DNA of 64,000 bases from Haloarcula laminariae (GCF_025457605.1 NZ_JAMZFY010000002.1:310001-374000), one strand, 5' to 3'; shown: positions 1-7,967, counted from the stretch's first letter. Translations and numbers: made by a program. Notes: generated from the letters alone by a model not told the origin.

Positions 1-160
1 CGACGCCCCGGCCCGGCGTGACGCGGACGGGGGCGAGCCCGTCGGGGAGCAGACTGCCGACGGCGTCGCTGTCAGCGGGGAGCACGAGCCCGGTTACCGT
101 CGCCGCCGTCTCCAGCGGAACCGTCACCGTCTGGCCCGTCGAGAGCGTGGTGTGGCTCAT
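1..160 (-). CDS. Acetoacetate decarboxylase-like protein, N-terminal fragment
   Basis: The gene starts at 160 with ATG and runs off the left edge, so only about 53 residues are visible. The fragment begins MSHTTLSTGQTVTVPL and continues with a beta-rich stretch holding LLPDGLAPVRVTPG. That resembles the start of haloarchaeal acetoacetate-decarboxylase-family proteins, but no catalytic lysine is in view. The start overlaps the stop of the upstream SDR gene by one base (TGATG), so the two are very likely co-transcribed and translationally coupled. The family name is recalled from the N-terminal pattern only. Confidence 0.5.
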   Translation of the reverse strand, partial: MSHTTLSTGQTVTVPLETAATVTGLVLPADSDAVGSLLPDGLAPVRVTPGRGV

Positions 161-1002
161 CACAACCACCTGTCGAGCCGCGCGGTCACGCGGCCGAACC
201 GGCGCGTTATCGGGTCGACGACCCGCTGGGGGAGCCACTCGGTCCACCGGACGAACTTCGCGAACCGGCCCACCGGATAGCGAGCGCTGGGGTTCTCGTC
301 CGTCGCCGCGTCGAGAACCGCCGCCGCGACGGCCTCGGGCGCCGCGGCCAGCGGGCCGCCGTCGAGGGTCCACCCGTCTTCCAGCGACTCGTACACCCCG
401 TCGTAGTCGGGCGTCCGGTCGTCGGGGAGCCCCGAGCGCGCGCTGTCTGCGAAGGCCGTCTCGACCCACGCCGGCTCGACGAGCGCCACGTGGACCGGCG
501 TGTCCGCCAGCTCCATCCGGAGCGCGTCGCTCATCGACGACAGCGCGGCCTTGCCGCCGCTGTAGGCGCCCAGCCCCGGACAGGCCCGCCGCGCGAGGAC
601 GCTGGAGACGTTGACGATGCGGCCGCCGCCGTCGCGCATCTCCGGCAGGACGGCCCGAGAAAGCCGGTGTGGGCCGTGAACGAGCACGTCGAAGACGTCC
701 CGGCCCGCCTCGACCGGCACGTCCTCCAGCGGTCCCGACGCCGCGTAGCCGGCGTTGTTGACCAGACAGTCGAGTCGCCCCGCCTCGGCCAGTATCCCGT
801 CGACGACAGCCTGGCACTGCTCGTCGCTGGTCACGTCGAGCGCCCGCGTCCGACAGCGCTCGCTCACCCGGTCCGGGAGCGGCGTCTCGATATCGGTCGC
901 GTAAACGGTCCACCCGTCGTCGGCGAAGGCGAGCGCCGTCGCCGCGCCGATGCCGGAGCCGGCACCGGTCACCAGGACGACGGGGTCGGCGTCGGCTGTC
1001 AT
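160..1002 (-). CDS. Short-chain dehydrogenase/reductase (SDR) family oxidoreductase
   Basis: A 280-residue classical SDR, predicted to be a cytoplasmic NAD(P)-dependent oxidoreductase. It shows the glycine-rich nucleotide-binding motif TGAGSGIG (residues 12-19), the NNAG motif (82-85), the catalytic serine region VSSV (about 132-135) and the YxxxK pair (Y147, K151). I chose the ATG at 1002 because the reading frame upstream adds only nine residues and the glycine motif then sits at the usual distance from the N-terminus. A decarboxylase-like gene follows with a one-base overlap, which suggests a shared small-molecule pathway. The substrate is unknown. Confidence 0.9.
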   Translation of the reverse strand: MTADADPVVLVTGAGSGIGAATALAFADDGWTVYATDIETPLPDRVSERCRTRALDVTSDEQCQAVVDGILAEAGRLDCLVNNAGYAASGPLEDVPVEAGRDVFDVLVHGPHRLSRAVLPEMRDGGGRIVNVSSVLARRACPGLGAYSGGKAALSSMSDALRMELADTPVHVALVEPAWVETAFADSARSGLPDDRTPDYDGVYESLEDGWTLDGGPLAAAPEAVAAAVLDAATDENPSARYPVGRFAKFVRWTEWLPQRVVDPITRRFGRVTARLDRWL

Positions 1003-1077
1003 ACCCGGACCGAGTCCCGGCCGACACAAGAATCCATCTCCGTCACCGGCCGCGACCGCCCCCCGCAGCCGACGTGA

Positions 1078-1728
1078 CTACCGCCGGTCGAGACAGTAGT
1101 CGACGTAGTTCTGGAGAATCCGCAGCCCCGTCTCCCCCGATTTCTCGGGGTGGAACTGGGTCCCGAAGACGTTGCCCTCCTCGTTGGCGACGATGGAGGC
1201 GAAGTCGGTCCCGTAGTCGGTGGTGGCGACGACCGCCTCGTCGTCCTCGGGGACCGCGTAGTAGGAGTGGACGAAGTAGGCGTACTCCCCGTCGACGCCC
1301 TCGACGAGGGGGTGGTCCCGTTGCACGTCGAGCTCGTTCCAGCCCATGTGCGGGACCGTCTGGTCCCGCGAGAAGCGGACGTTCTTCCCGGGGACGAGGT
1401 CGAGACCCTCCGCGTCGCCCTGGCCCTCGTGGTCCGCCTCCTCGCTCGTCGTCAGCAGCATCTGCATCCCGAGACAGATGCCGAACAGGGGCGTCCCCGC
1501 CTCGGCCTCCGCTTCCAGTGCCTCGCGGAAGGGGCCGGCGTTGTCCATCCCCTCGGCGAAGGCCCCGACGCCGGGCAGGACGATGCCGTCGGCGCTGTCG
1601 AACTCCTCGGGGTCCGCCGAGAGCGTCACCTCGGCGCCGGCCCGTTCCAGCCCGCGGGTCACGCTCCGGAGGTTCCCGAGCCCGTAGTCGACGACGACCA
1701 CCTCCGCGGCCGTCTGTCTGGCGTTCAT
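1078..1728 (-). CDS. hisH: Imidazole glycerol phosphate synthase subunit HisH
   Basis: Glutamine amidotransferase subunit of imidazole glycerol phosphate synthase, which supplies ammonia to HisF in histidine biosynthesis. The 216 residues match the usual length. The class I amidotransferase triad is visible: C85 in GICLGMQ, H193 and E195 in FHPEKSG. The N-terminal VVVDYGLGNL motif is typical of HisH. The gene stands alone: the other histidine gene in the window, hisG, lies about 30 kb away, so the pathway is dispersed as is usual in haloarchaea. Confidence 0.96.
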   Translation of the reverse strand: MNARQTAAEVVVVDYGLGNLRSVTRGLERAGAEVTLSADPEEFDSADGIVLPGVGAFAEGMDNAGPFREALEAEAEAGTPLFGICLGMQMLLTTSEEADHEGQGDAEGLDLVPGKNVRFSRDQTVPHMGWNELDVQRDHPLVEGVDGEYAYFVHSYYAVPEDDEAVVATTDYGTDFASIVANEEGNVFGTQFHPEKSGETGLRILQNYVDYCLDRR

Positions 1729-1800
1729 GCGCGTAGGTACGCCGAGGCCGGCTAAGTGGCTTCCCCTTCGGACAGCACTTGCAGTGCGCCGTCGACCCGT

Positions 1801-1929
1801 TTAGCACGCAGTCGATTCGACGACTTCGACGGTCCGGTCGCCGTCTGGCTGGTTGCACCCAGCCACCACGGCCAGCCCGACCGGGAGCAGCAAGCGGAGA
1901 AGCTGCCGGCGGGAGTGTGTGGTCCTCAT
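1801..1929 (-). CDS. Very small predicted Tat lipoprotein (42 aa)
   Basis: A 42-codon gene encoding a twin-arginine signal (HSRRQLLR) followed by a hydrophobic stretch and the lipobox VAGC. The predicted mature lipid-anchored part is only 18 residues, CNQPDGDRTVEVVESTAC. A TATA-like box at 1951-1960 sits about 26 bases upstream of the ATG, consistent with a leaderless transcript. No family is recognised. It could be a genuine short lipoprotein or the surviving 5' end of a longer one. The mature part carries an N-terminal and a C-terminal cysteine. Confidence 0.6.
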   Translation of the reverse strand: MRTTHSRRQLLRLLLPVGLAVVAGCNQPDGDRTVEVVESTAC

Positions 1930-1950
1930 ATACCGGACAGTGACACGGTG

Positions 1951-1960
1951 AGAATATGTC
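1951..1960 (-). promoter_or_regulatory. TATA-like box of the small lipoprotein gene
   Basis: AT-rich motif (GACATATTCT on the minus strand) in GC-rich surroundings, about 26 bases upstream of the ATG at 1929. This is the spacing expected for a leaderless haloarchaeal promoter. Confidence 0.4.
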
Positions 1961-2058
1961 TTCTTGCGGGGCGAATCCAGCACGTAGCGGTGGACGGTAC
2001 GTCTGCTTACTGCCCGAAACAGATGACTAACGATATTCGCCGGTGCCGAGTGGAGGGT

Positions 2059-2208
2059 ATGGCGATTCGAACGACGATAGGATGGTCGCTCATCACGTCC
2101 GGAATCGTGACGCTCCTGCTCGCGTATCTGCCGTACCCGTCCGTCTATTGGGGTATCGGCCTCCTCGTCGTCGGCATCTTCATCTTCGTCACCCGCCGGC
2201 TCTACTGA
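2059..2208 (+). CDS. Small two-helix membrane protein (49 aa)
   Basis: A 49-residue protein starting MAIRTTIGWSLITSG. It has two hydrophobic segments (about residues 7-24 and 29-44) separated by the short turn LPYPSVY and ends in basic RRLY. This is the layout of many small haloarchaeal membrane proteins of unknown function. The reading frame is open further upstream, but the ATG at 2059 gives the natural membrane-protein N-terminus. It lies between the divergent lipoprotein gene and the convergent uracil-DNA glycosylase gene. Confidence 0.7.
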   Translation: MAIRTTIGWSLITSGIVTLLLAYLPYPSVYWGIGLLVVGIFIFVTRRLY

Positions 2209-2276
2209 CAGCGGGTGAACGGACTCGGAGAACGGCCGCACGGTCCGTCCCACGGACCCCGTCTCGACGCCTGGGC

Positions 2277-2864
2277 TCAGAAGTCCCCGAGCCGCTTCTG
2301 TCCGCTCTCCCCGTCGGTGAACTCCGCGGCCTTCTCCAGGGTCGAGCGGAACGTCTCCTTCTGGCTCGGGTCGTACAGCGTCGCGGCCGGGTGGACACAG
2401 ACCATCACCGGCTGCGGGCACCCGGCGACGGTCATATCCGTCACGTCGCCGGCCTCGCCCGTGACCGCCACGTCCCGCTCCAGCAGGTGTTCGCCGGGGA
2501 CTTTCCCGAGCGTGACGACGAGTTCGGGGTCGACCCGCTCTATCTCTGTTTCGAGGTAGCCCCGGCAGTTCGCCAGCTCCTCCTTGTGGGGGTCGCGGTT
2601 CTCCGGCGGACGACAGCGGACGCAGTTGGTGATGCGCACGTCGCCTCGGTCCAGCCCCACGTCCCGGAGCGTCTCGTCCAGTACGTCGCCGCTCCGGCCG
2701 ACGAACGGCTCGCCCTGCTCGTCCTCGTTGGCGCCGGGGGCCTCGCCGACGAACAGCAGGTCGGCGTCGGCGGGACCGACGCCGTTGACGATGCGCGAGC
2801 GCGACTCACACAGCGCCTCGCAGCGCCGGCACTCGGTCACGGTCAGCCCGTCCATGTTGCTCAT
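2277..2864 (-). CDS. udg: Type-4 (Fe-S) uracil-DNA glycosylase
   Basis: Removes uracil from DNA in base excision repair. The 195-residue protein has motif 1 GEAPGANEDEQG (residues 40-51), followed by PFVGRSG, and motif 2 CVHPAA with the active-site histidine H158. Four cysteines in the type-4 spacing (C12, C15, C84, C100) should bind the [4Fe-4S] cluster of this family. Length and motif order are standard. The DUF99 gene ends 55 bases from its start on the same strand, so they may share a transcript. Confidence 0.95.
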   Translation of the reverse strand: MSNMDGLTVTECRRCEALCESRSRIVNGVGPADADLLFVGEAPGANEDEQGEPFVGRSGDVLDETLRDVGLDRGDVRITNCVRCRPPENRDPHKEELANCRGYLETEIERVDPELVVTLGKVPGEHLLERDVAVTGEAGDVTDMTVAGCPQPVMVCVHPAATLYDPSQKETFRSTLEKAAEFTDGESGQKRLGDF

Positions 2865-2918
2865 GGGTGGCGGTTGGGGCCGGGCGGTATCAAGCTCCCG
2901 GGAACGTTACAGGCGCTC

Positions 2919-3473
2919 TCAGCGCTCGCGCTCCGCCGCCGCCCGCGCCGCCAGCCGGGCCACCCGGAGCGGTTCCGGCCGCCCGCCCTCGGGCGTGTAG
3001 GCTCGCACGATATCTGCTGTCTCCTCCGGGTCGAGACCGACGCTGCGGACGAACACCGCCTCGCCGTTGACCGACAGCTCGCGGCGGTCGGGCAGGGCGC
3101 GGTAGGTCGCCAGCCGGTCCTCGACGACCGCGTCGCTGTCGAAGGCGTCGCGAATCGCGTCGGCGAGCCCCGGCGAGGGCTCGAAGGATACCGACACTAC
3201 CGGCAGTCCGGTGTGGTCGGCGACGGCGTCGAGGTCGAACAGGTTGAACCACGCCGGCGCGATGCCGGCCAGGAACACGTAGCGCAGGTCCTCGCGGTCG
3301 AGGCGGTCGAAAAGCTCACAGACGGCGGCCGTGGCGTCGCTCCCGCCGACGGCGCAGGTCCCGAAACGGAAGCCGTCGACTACCCGGTCGGCCCGGACGA
3401 CGGCCCCGGCGAGGTGACTCAGCCGCTCCCGGTCCGACGCCGCGATGCCCAGCGCGCGTCGGCCCGGTTTCAC
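2919..3473 (-). CDS. DUF99 family protein (endonuclease V-like fold)
   Basis: A 184-residue member of the archaeal DUF99/UPF0215 family, which is distantly related to endonuclease V and the RNase H fold; its biochemical role is not established. The N-terminal RALGIAASDR, the segment VDGFRFGTCAVGGSDAT and the FLAGIAPAWFN stretch are typical of the family. The start overlaps the stop of the upstream acidic DUF5786 gene by four bases, indicating an operon. The neighbouring uracil-DNA glycosylase gene fits loosely with a nucleic-acid role. Confidence 0.85.
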   Translation of the reverse strand: MKPGRRALGIAASDRERLSHLAGAVVRADRVVDGFRFGTCAVGGSDATAAVCELFDRLDREDLRYVFLAGIAPAWFNLFDLDAVADHTGLPVVSVSFEPSPGLADAIRDAFDSDAVVEDRLATYRALPDRRELSVNGEAVFVRSVGLDPEETADIVRAYTPEGGRPEPLRVARLAARAAAERER

Positions 3474-3661
3474 GTGTTCGTCGTTTCGTCCTCCTTGATG
3501 TCCTTCAGCCGGTCGAGCAGTTCGTCGTTCGACGCGGTGAACTCGAACTCGACGTCCCCTTGATGGGCGTCGCCCTCCGTGTCGAGCCCATCGTCATCGT
3601 CGAAGTCCGTGTCGTACTCCTGGTTTTCCTGTTCCGACTCGTCGTAGCTCCCGAACCCCAT
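3470..3661 (-). CDS. Haloarchaeal DUF5786 family small acidic protein
   Basis: A 63-residue, very acidic protein beginning MGFGSYDESEQENQE and ending with a helical segment FTASNDELLDRLKDIKEDE. This matches the short haloarchaeal DUF5786 family of unknown function. An ATG ten codons upstream exists, but the MGFGSYDESE start is the family N-terminus. Its stop overlaps the ATG of DUF99 by four bases, so the genes are probably translationally coupled. Confidence 0.85.
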   Translation of the reverse strand: MGFGSYDESEQENQEYDTDFDDDDGLDTEGDAHQGDVEFEFTASNDELLDRLKDIKEDETTNT

Positions 3662-3788
3662 TGCATGTACAACTATGCAGTTCAGGGTCAAAAATCGCTC
3701 GCCGAACCGCCTGACGGCGCTCGCGTGTGCGCACGCGGACGCGAGCGGCCGCCGCCGAACGACCGGACTACCCCGTCGAATGGGCGGA

Positions 3789-4508
3789 CTACCGCGACTC
3801 CGGGGCCTCGACGTTCCGGTTGCCGCCGTGGGCGTCGGCGCCCTCGCTCGGCGCGGCCCAGCGGACGGCGTTGTCCAGTACCGTCTGGATGTCCTCGCGG
3901 TGGTAGATGGGGTAGGTCTCGTGGCCCGGTCGGAGGTAGAACAGCTTCCCGCGGCCGCGGCGGTACGTACAGCCGCTGCGGAACACCTCGCCGCCCTCGA
4001 ACCAGGAGGTGAAGACGAGCCGGTCCGGTTCCGGGACGCCGAAGGGTTCGCCGTAGGTCTCGGTCTCCTCGATGACGACGGACTCGCCGAGCCCGTCGAC
4101 GATGGGGTGGCCGGGGTCGGTCACCCAGAGCCGCTCGCGCTCGTCGCCCTCGCGCCAGGTCAGGTCACAGGGCGTCCCGAGCAGGCGTCTGAAGGGTTTT
4201 GAGGCGTGGGCCGAGTGGAGGACGAGCAGCCCCATCCCCCCGTTGACGCGCTCGACGACCCGGTCGACGACGGCGTCGTCGACGGCATCGTGGGCGGTGT
4301 GGCCCCACCAGACCAGCACGTCGGTGTCGGCGAGCACCGACTCGGTGAGACCGTGTTCGGGCTCGTCGAGCGTCGCCGTCCGCGTATCGTGGCCCCGCTC
4401 GGCGAGTGCGTCCGCTATCGCCATGTGGATGCCGTCGGGGTAGACCTCGGCGACCGCGTCGTCCTCGCGCTCGTGGATGTACTCGTTCCAGACTGTGACT
4501 GATGGCAT
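3789..4508 (-). CDS. ThuA domain protein (trehalose utilisation-like)
   Basis: A 239-residue ThuA-fold protein related to class I glutamine amidotransferases without an obvious catalytic cysteine-histidine triad. Family signatures are [13 protein letters not shown] at the N-terminus, [12 protein letters not shown] (about 64-75), [14 protein letters not shown] (about 92-105) and the C-terminal [20 protein letters not shown]. ThuA relatives act in trehalose or keto-sugar metabolism in bacteria; the substrate here is unknown. The gene is monocistronic, with a gene-poor 0.5 kb region upstream. Confidence 0.9.
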   Translation of the reverse strand: MPSVTVWNEYIHEREDDAVAEVYPDGIHMAIADALAERGHDTRTATLDEPEHGLTESVLADTDVLVWWGHTAHDAVDDAVVDRVVERVNGGMGLLVLHSAHASKPFRRLLGTPCDLTWREGDERERLWVTDPGHPIVDGLGESVVIEETETYGEPFGVPEPDRLVFTSWFEGGEVFRSGCTYRRGRGKLFYLRPGHETYPIYHREDIQTVLDNAVRWAAPSEGADAHGGNRNVEAPESR

Positions 4509-4650
4509 GGCTACGCTTGGGCCGGTGTGTGGCTAAAGGTAGTGCTTGCCTGTGGTGGCAGCTACTGTGACACTCGGCCCTACTCGCTTGCTTGTAACTG
4601 TCTGTGACCGCAACGCTACGCTTCCTTCTCTCTCGGAAGCCCTCACCCGC

Positions 4651-4711
4651 TCGGCGCGGCTGTGCGGGATATCCTCGCGGCGCTCGGATAGGGCCCGCGC
4701 AGCCGCGCCGA
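4651..4711. repeat. Imperfect palindrome, 18-base arms
   Basis: The left arm TCGGCGCGGCTGTGCGGG (4651-4668) is the reverse complement of the right arm at 4694-4711 except at one position, which would be a G-U pair in RNA. The 25-base spacer has its own weak symmetry (ATATCC against GGATAG). There is no coding signal. Confidence 0.7.
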
Positions 4712-4718
4712 CCGCGTT

Positions 4719-4861
4719 CGCCCTTCCAGTCCGCCAGGCACAGCGGGCCTGCCCTTCCCCGACTCAGCCGATGAAACGGCTTCGCGGCCGGGAGTGCGCT
4801 CCGTCGCACGACTCGGGGAAAGGCAGGCTATCGGGGTCGTCCCTGGCGGACTGAAAGGGCG
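4719..4861. repeat. Long nested imperfect palindrome
   Basis: Outer arms at 4719-4738 and 4842-4861 (CGCCCTTCCAGTCCGCCAGG against its near-perfect reverse complement) enclose middle arms at 4747-4765 and 4810-4828 (GCCTGCCCTTCCCCGACTC and its reverse complement with one change). Inside these lies a small hairpin, AGCCG-ATGAAA-CGGCT, at 4766-4781. Together they fold into one stem-loop of about 143 bases with internal bulges. Confidence 0.75.
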
Positions 4862-5066
4862 AGACGGCTGGCGGGCGCTGTGGCGGCACTACCGAGCGAG
4901 GTATCCGTCACAGCGCCCGCGAGCTGTCGAGGGCTTTCTAGCGGTAAGTAATCGCAGTATCGACTGAGGCTACGTCGGTTCCTAGCGAGCAGTCGGGAGT
5001 CCGAACAGCCACGAGCGCCCCGAGACGTGCTAGACACTCAAGCGCGTCCCGCCACACGGATTGGAC

Positions 5067-5675
5067 ATGGAGGTCCACAACGTCACCGCCGACGCAGAGA
5101 CGTTCACCTGTAACGCTTACCTCGCGCTGGGCGAGCGGACCACGCTGGTCGACGCGGGGGCCTGGGGCGGCGTCGTCGACGCCGTCCGCGACCACACCGA
5201 CGACCTCGACGCGGTCGTCCTGACCCACCAGCACGGCGACCACGTCCAGGAACTCGACGGCGTCCTTTCGGCCTTCGACGCGGAGCTGTACGCCTACGCC
5301 GAGCACCCGCGCCGGGACCGCGCTATCGACGACGGCGACGAACTGCTCGTGGGCGACGAGACCTGCGAGGTGGTGTACACGCCCGGCCACGCCGACGACC
5401 ACGTCTCGCTGGTCTCGGCGAACTCGCTGTTCTCGGGCGACGTGGTGGTCCACGACGACGGCGCCTTCGAGGGCGGGTCCTTCGGCCGGACCGACCGGCC
5501 GGGCCAGTCGCGCGAACGCGAGATAGAGAGCATCGAGCGGCTGCTCGACCGGATGCCCGACGGCGTCGAGGGGATGTACTCGGGCCACGGCGGCGTCTTC
5601 CACGGCGACGTCCGGGGCATCGTCGAGAAAGCGCTGGAGCGGGCCCAGCGCCGCGAGCCGAAGTACCCCGAGTGA
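5067..5675 (+). CDS. MBL-fold metallo-hydrolase (glyoxalase II-like)
   Basis: A 202-residue metallo-beta-lactamase-fold hydrolase. The metal-binding motif THQHGDH (about 52-58) is intact, followed by YTPGHADDH (about 113-121), LFSGDVVV with the bridging aspartate (about 130-137) and the final ligand in YSGHGGVF. It resembles glyoxalase II-type hydrolases of thioesters. I chose the ATG at 5067; a TTG two codons upstream is in frame but less likely. The physiological substrate is unknown. Confidence 0.9.
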   Translation: MEVHNVTADAETFTCNAYLALGERTTLVDAGAWGGVVDAVRDHTDDLDAVVLTHQHGDHVQELDGVLSAFDAELYAYAEHPRRDRAIDDGDELLVGDETCEVVYTPGHADDHVSLVSANSLFSGDVVVHDDGAFEGGSFGRTDRPGQSREREIESIERLLDRMPDGVEGMYSGHGGVFHGDVRGIVEKALERAQRREPKYPE

Positions 5676-5726
5676 CGGCTCGATATCGGCGTAAGCTTCT
5701 ACATATCGGAAGAGAAGGGTCGCCCA

Positions 5727-5971
5727 TGTATCGGCGGACACTCGCCGGCTCGGGCCTGGCCGCCGCCGGGCTCGTCCTGGCCGATATCCAGCTCGTCCAC
5801 GCTATACAGCGGACGGACATCGCGGTCGACGCCGCCCCCCTTCGCCGCGATGGGGCTGGCCTACGCCGGCTACTGGCTGGCGCGCGAGACACCGTCGAGG
5901 AGACGGCGGCGCGGGTCGTCGCTCACGCGACGGTTCGGCTGGGCGAGCTCGCCGCTCGGCCGGAGGGGTAG
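5727..5971 (+). pseudogene. Truncated, frameshifted relic of a membrane sensor N-terminus
   Basis: The frame beginning MYRRTLAGSGLAAAGL is open for 81 codons. After DIAVDAAP, however, the membrane-like sequence continues in the +1 frame (PFAAMGLAYAGYWLARE), then returns to the first frame at DTVEETAARVVAHATV. Read with two compensating shifts, near 5835-5841 (a run of six C) and near 5888, it looks like the N-terminal membrane part of a haloarchaeal histidine-kinase-type sensor. The whole downstream signalling part is missing. A short intact protein in the first frame remains possible. Confidence 0.5.
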
Positions 5972-5993
5972 CGGGAAACAGAGAACGGGAAAA

Positions 5994-6173
<180 letters not shown>

Positions 6174-6193
6174 TTTGAGTTTCGGGCCGACGC

Positions 6194-6203
6194 AGTTTTT
6201 TAC
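6194..6203 (+). promoter_or_regulatory. TATA-like box of the enolase-superfamily gene
   Basis: T-rich element (GTTTTTTACC) about 30 bases upstream of the ATG at 6228, on the opposite strand from the rpl40e promoter and about 25 bases from it. The two genes share a compact divergent promoter region. Confidence 0.4.
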
Positions 6204-6227
6204 CCGGTCGGTCCCTCTCTCCTGGCT

Positions 6228-7292
6228 ATGTACGACCGCGTTTCGGACCTCCCCCTGACCGTCCGGGACTGTGCCTTCGAACTGCGCGAGCGGGCGACCT
6301 CCAGCGGGTTCGACCGCGCGACGACCACTATCGCGCTCTCGGGCGACGGCGAGACGGGGCGGGGCGAGGACGTGACCTACACGAACGAGGCCCACCACGC
6401 GCTGGCCGACCACGCGGTCGACCTCTCGGGCGAGTACACGTTCGACGAGTTCTCCGATACGCTCGACGACGCCGACCTCTGGCCCGAGCCGCCCGACGAG
6501 GAGCGCTTCCGTCACTACCGCCGCTGGGGCTTCGAGAGCGCGGCGCTGGACCTGGCGCTCAAACAGGCCGACACGTCGCTGGGCGAGGCGCTCGGGCGGG
6601 CCTACGACCCCGTCGACTTCGTTGTCTCGACGCGTCTGTCGAACCCACAGGACGACGAGCCACCGACGACCGACCGGCTCGACGCCCTGCGCCGGATTCA
6701 CGACGACCTGGCGTTCAAGCTGGACCCGACGCCCGACTGGGACGGCGACCTGCTCGCCTCGCTGGCCGACTACGACGTTCGCGTGCTGGACCTGAAGGGG
6801 CTCTACGAGGGGACCGAGGTCGACATCGAGCCGGACCCCGATTTCTACCGCCGGGTCGCCGACGCACTGCCCGACGCGCTGCTGGAGGACCCGAACCTGA
6901 CCGACGACACCCGCCCCGTCTTCGAGGGCCGGGAGGAACGCGTCACGTGGGACGTGCCCATCACCGGCGTCGAGAGCATCGAGGCGCTCCCGTTCGAGCC
7001 GTCGGTCCTCAACATGAAACCGTCCCGCTGTGGCACCGTCGAGTCCGTACTCGACACCATCGCCTACTGCGAGCGCGAGGGCATCCAGCTGTACGGCGGC
7101 GGGCAGTTCGAACTCGGCGTCGGCCGGGACCACATCCAGGCGCTGGCGTCGCTTTGCTACCCGGACTCGCCGAACGACGTCGCCCCGGGCGGCTACAACG
7201 ACCCCGAGGCGGGCGCGGGGCTGCCGTCCAGTCCGCTGGCACCGCCGGCCTCCCCCAGGGGTATCGGGACCGGTTTCGGCCCTGACACGTGA
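6228..7292 (+). CDS. Enolase-superfamily-like protein
   Basis: A 354-residue protein with an enolase-superfamily-like C-terminal barrel. The motifs FKLDPTPDW, VLDLKGLYEG, LEDPN, WDVPITG, LNMKPSRCG and the glycine-rich YGGGQFELGVGRDHIQALA appear in the order expected for the KxK, metal-ligand and second acid/base positions of the superfamily. It is unlike any characterised sub-family that I can name, so no reaction is assigned. I used the internal ATG at 6228 because the TATA box and the divergent L40e gene lie upstream of it. Confidence 0.8.
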   Translation: MYDRVSDLPLTVRDCAFELRERATSSGFDRATTTIALSGDGETGRGEDVTYTNEAHHALADHAVDLSGEYTFDEFSDTLDDADLWPEPPDEERFRHYRRWGFESAALDLALKQADTSLGEALGRAYDPVDFVVSTRLSNPQDDEPPTTDRLDALRRIHDDLAFKLDPTPDWDGDLLASLADYDVRVLDLKGLYEGTEVDIEPDPDFYRRVADALPDALLEDPNLTDDTRPVFEGREERVTWDVPITGVESIEALPFEPSVLNMKPSRCGTVESVLDTIAYCEREGIQLYGGGQFELGVGRDHIQALASLCYPDSPNDVAPGGYNDPEAGAGLPSSPLAPPASPRGIGTGFGPDT

Positions 7293-7331
7293 TGGGTGGG
7301 TTACATTACTTCCGGCGTGGTACTGTCTCAC

Positions 7332-7439
7332 ATGTACTGTCCAGACTGCGACAGGAAAATCGAGGACGAACTCGAAGCCCACGCCCGCCACGCGTGTCCG
7401 TACTGCGGCGCGGGGCTGCTCGAACCGACGGCGCGATAG
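7332..7439 (+). CDS. Small zinc-ribbon protein (35 aa)
   Basis: A 35-residue protein starting MYCPDCDRKIEDELEAHARHACPYCG. Two CxxC knuckles (C3/C6 and C22/C25) are separated by a short charged helix, so it should bind one zinc ion. It ends LLEPTAR. The ATG is 40 bases downstream of the enolase-like gene. Such short zinc-finger proteins are common in haloarchaea and their targets are mostly unknown. Confidence 0.75.
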   Translation: MYCPDCDRKIEDELEAHARHACPYCGAGLLEPTAR

Positions 7440-7451
7440 CCCAGCGGGCGG

Positions 7452-7967
7452 CTACTCCTCGACGAGGTAGTCGTCCTGCACCGCGACGACCTCGGCCGAG
7501 TCCGCGCAGTCGGCGTACCGTTTGAGGGGCTCCTCGTTGAGTTCGAGGAAGGTGTGGCCCCAGGAGAACTTCGAGAGTATCTCCTCGGCCTGGGCCCGCT
7601 CGCCGAGGATACAGAGCGCGCCGGCGAACGCCTCGACGGTGTTTAGCTGGAACGGGGTCCCGTAGTTGACGGGGTTGCCCGCGACGAGGAAGGGCAGCGA
7701 CCGGTGGACGCCCTGGAGGTCGAACGCCTCCCGCTCGGCGGTCTCCCAGGAGCAGTCCAGCGCGACCAGCCGCCCGTGGCGGGCGCCGTCGCCCGCGGTC
7801 GGCGCGTCGGCGGGCGAGAGCGCCTGGTCGGCGAAGGGGTTGAGGACGATGCCCGGCGGCGTCGAGCGGGTCGCTCGGTGGAGTTCGGCCAGGTCGAACC
7901 GGGCCAGCTTCCGGGCGCTGCATTTGTCGGGGTCGTCGTCGCCCTCGTAGCGAACGTGCAGGTCCAC
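7452..7967 (-). CDS. tsr3: rRNA aminocarboxypropyltransferase Tsr3 (DUF367)
   Basis: Tsr3 transfers an aminocarboxypropyl group from S-adenosylmethionine to a modified uridine of small-subunit rRNA during ribosome maturation. The 171-residue protein has the DUF367 signatures [10 protein letters not shown] (about 15-24), [23 protein letters not shown] (about 75-83) and [14 protein letters not shown] start it at the GTG at 7967 ([12 protein letters not shown]) because the open frame further upstream has low-complexity shadow composition. It converges with the zinc-ribbon gene and is divergent from the redoxin gene. Confidence 0.92.
   Translation of the reverse strand: MDLHVRYEGDDDPDKCSARKLARFDLAELHRATRSTPPGIVLNPFADQALSPADAPTAGDGARHGRLVALDCSWETAEREAFDLQGVHRSLPFLVAGNPVNYGTPFQLNTVEAFAGALCILGERAQAEEILSKFSWGHTFLELNEEPLKRYADCADSAEVVAVQDDYLVEE

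Larger units (their letters stand above)
4509..5066. other. Gene-poor region with two large imperfect palindromes
   Basis: 558 bases between the ThuA and MBL genes. No reading frame here has haloarchaeal protein character. The middle third holds two long inverted repeats, annotated separately. The last 130 bases are less GC-rich and probably hold the promoter of the MBL gene. The palindrome region could be a structured RNA, a repeated intergenic element or a decayed mobile element. Confidence 0.6.
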
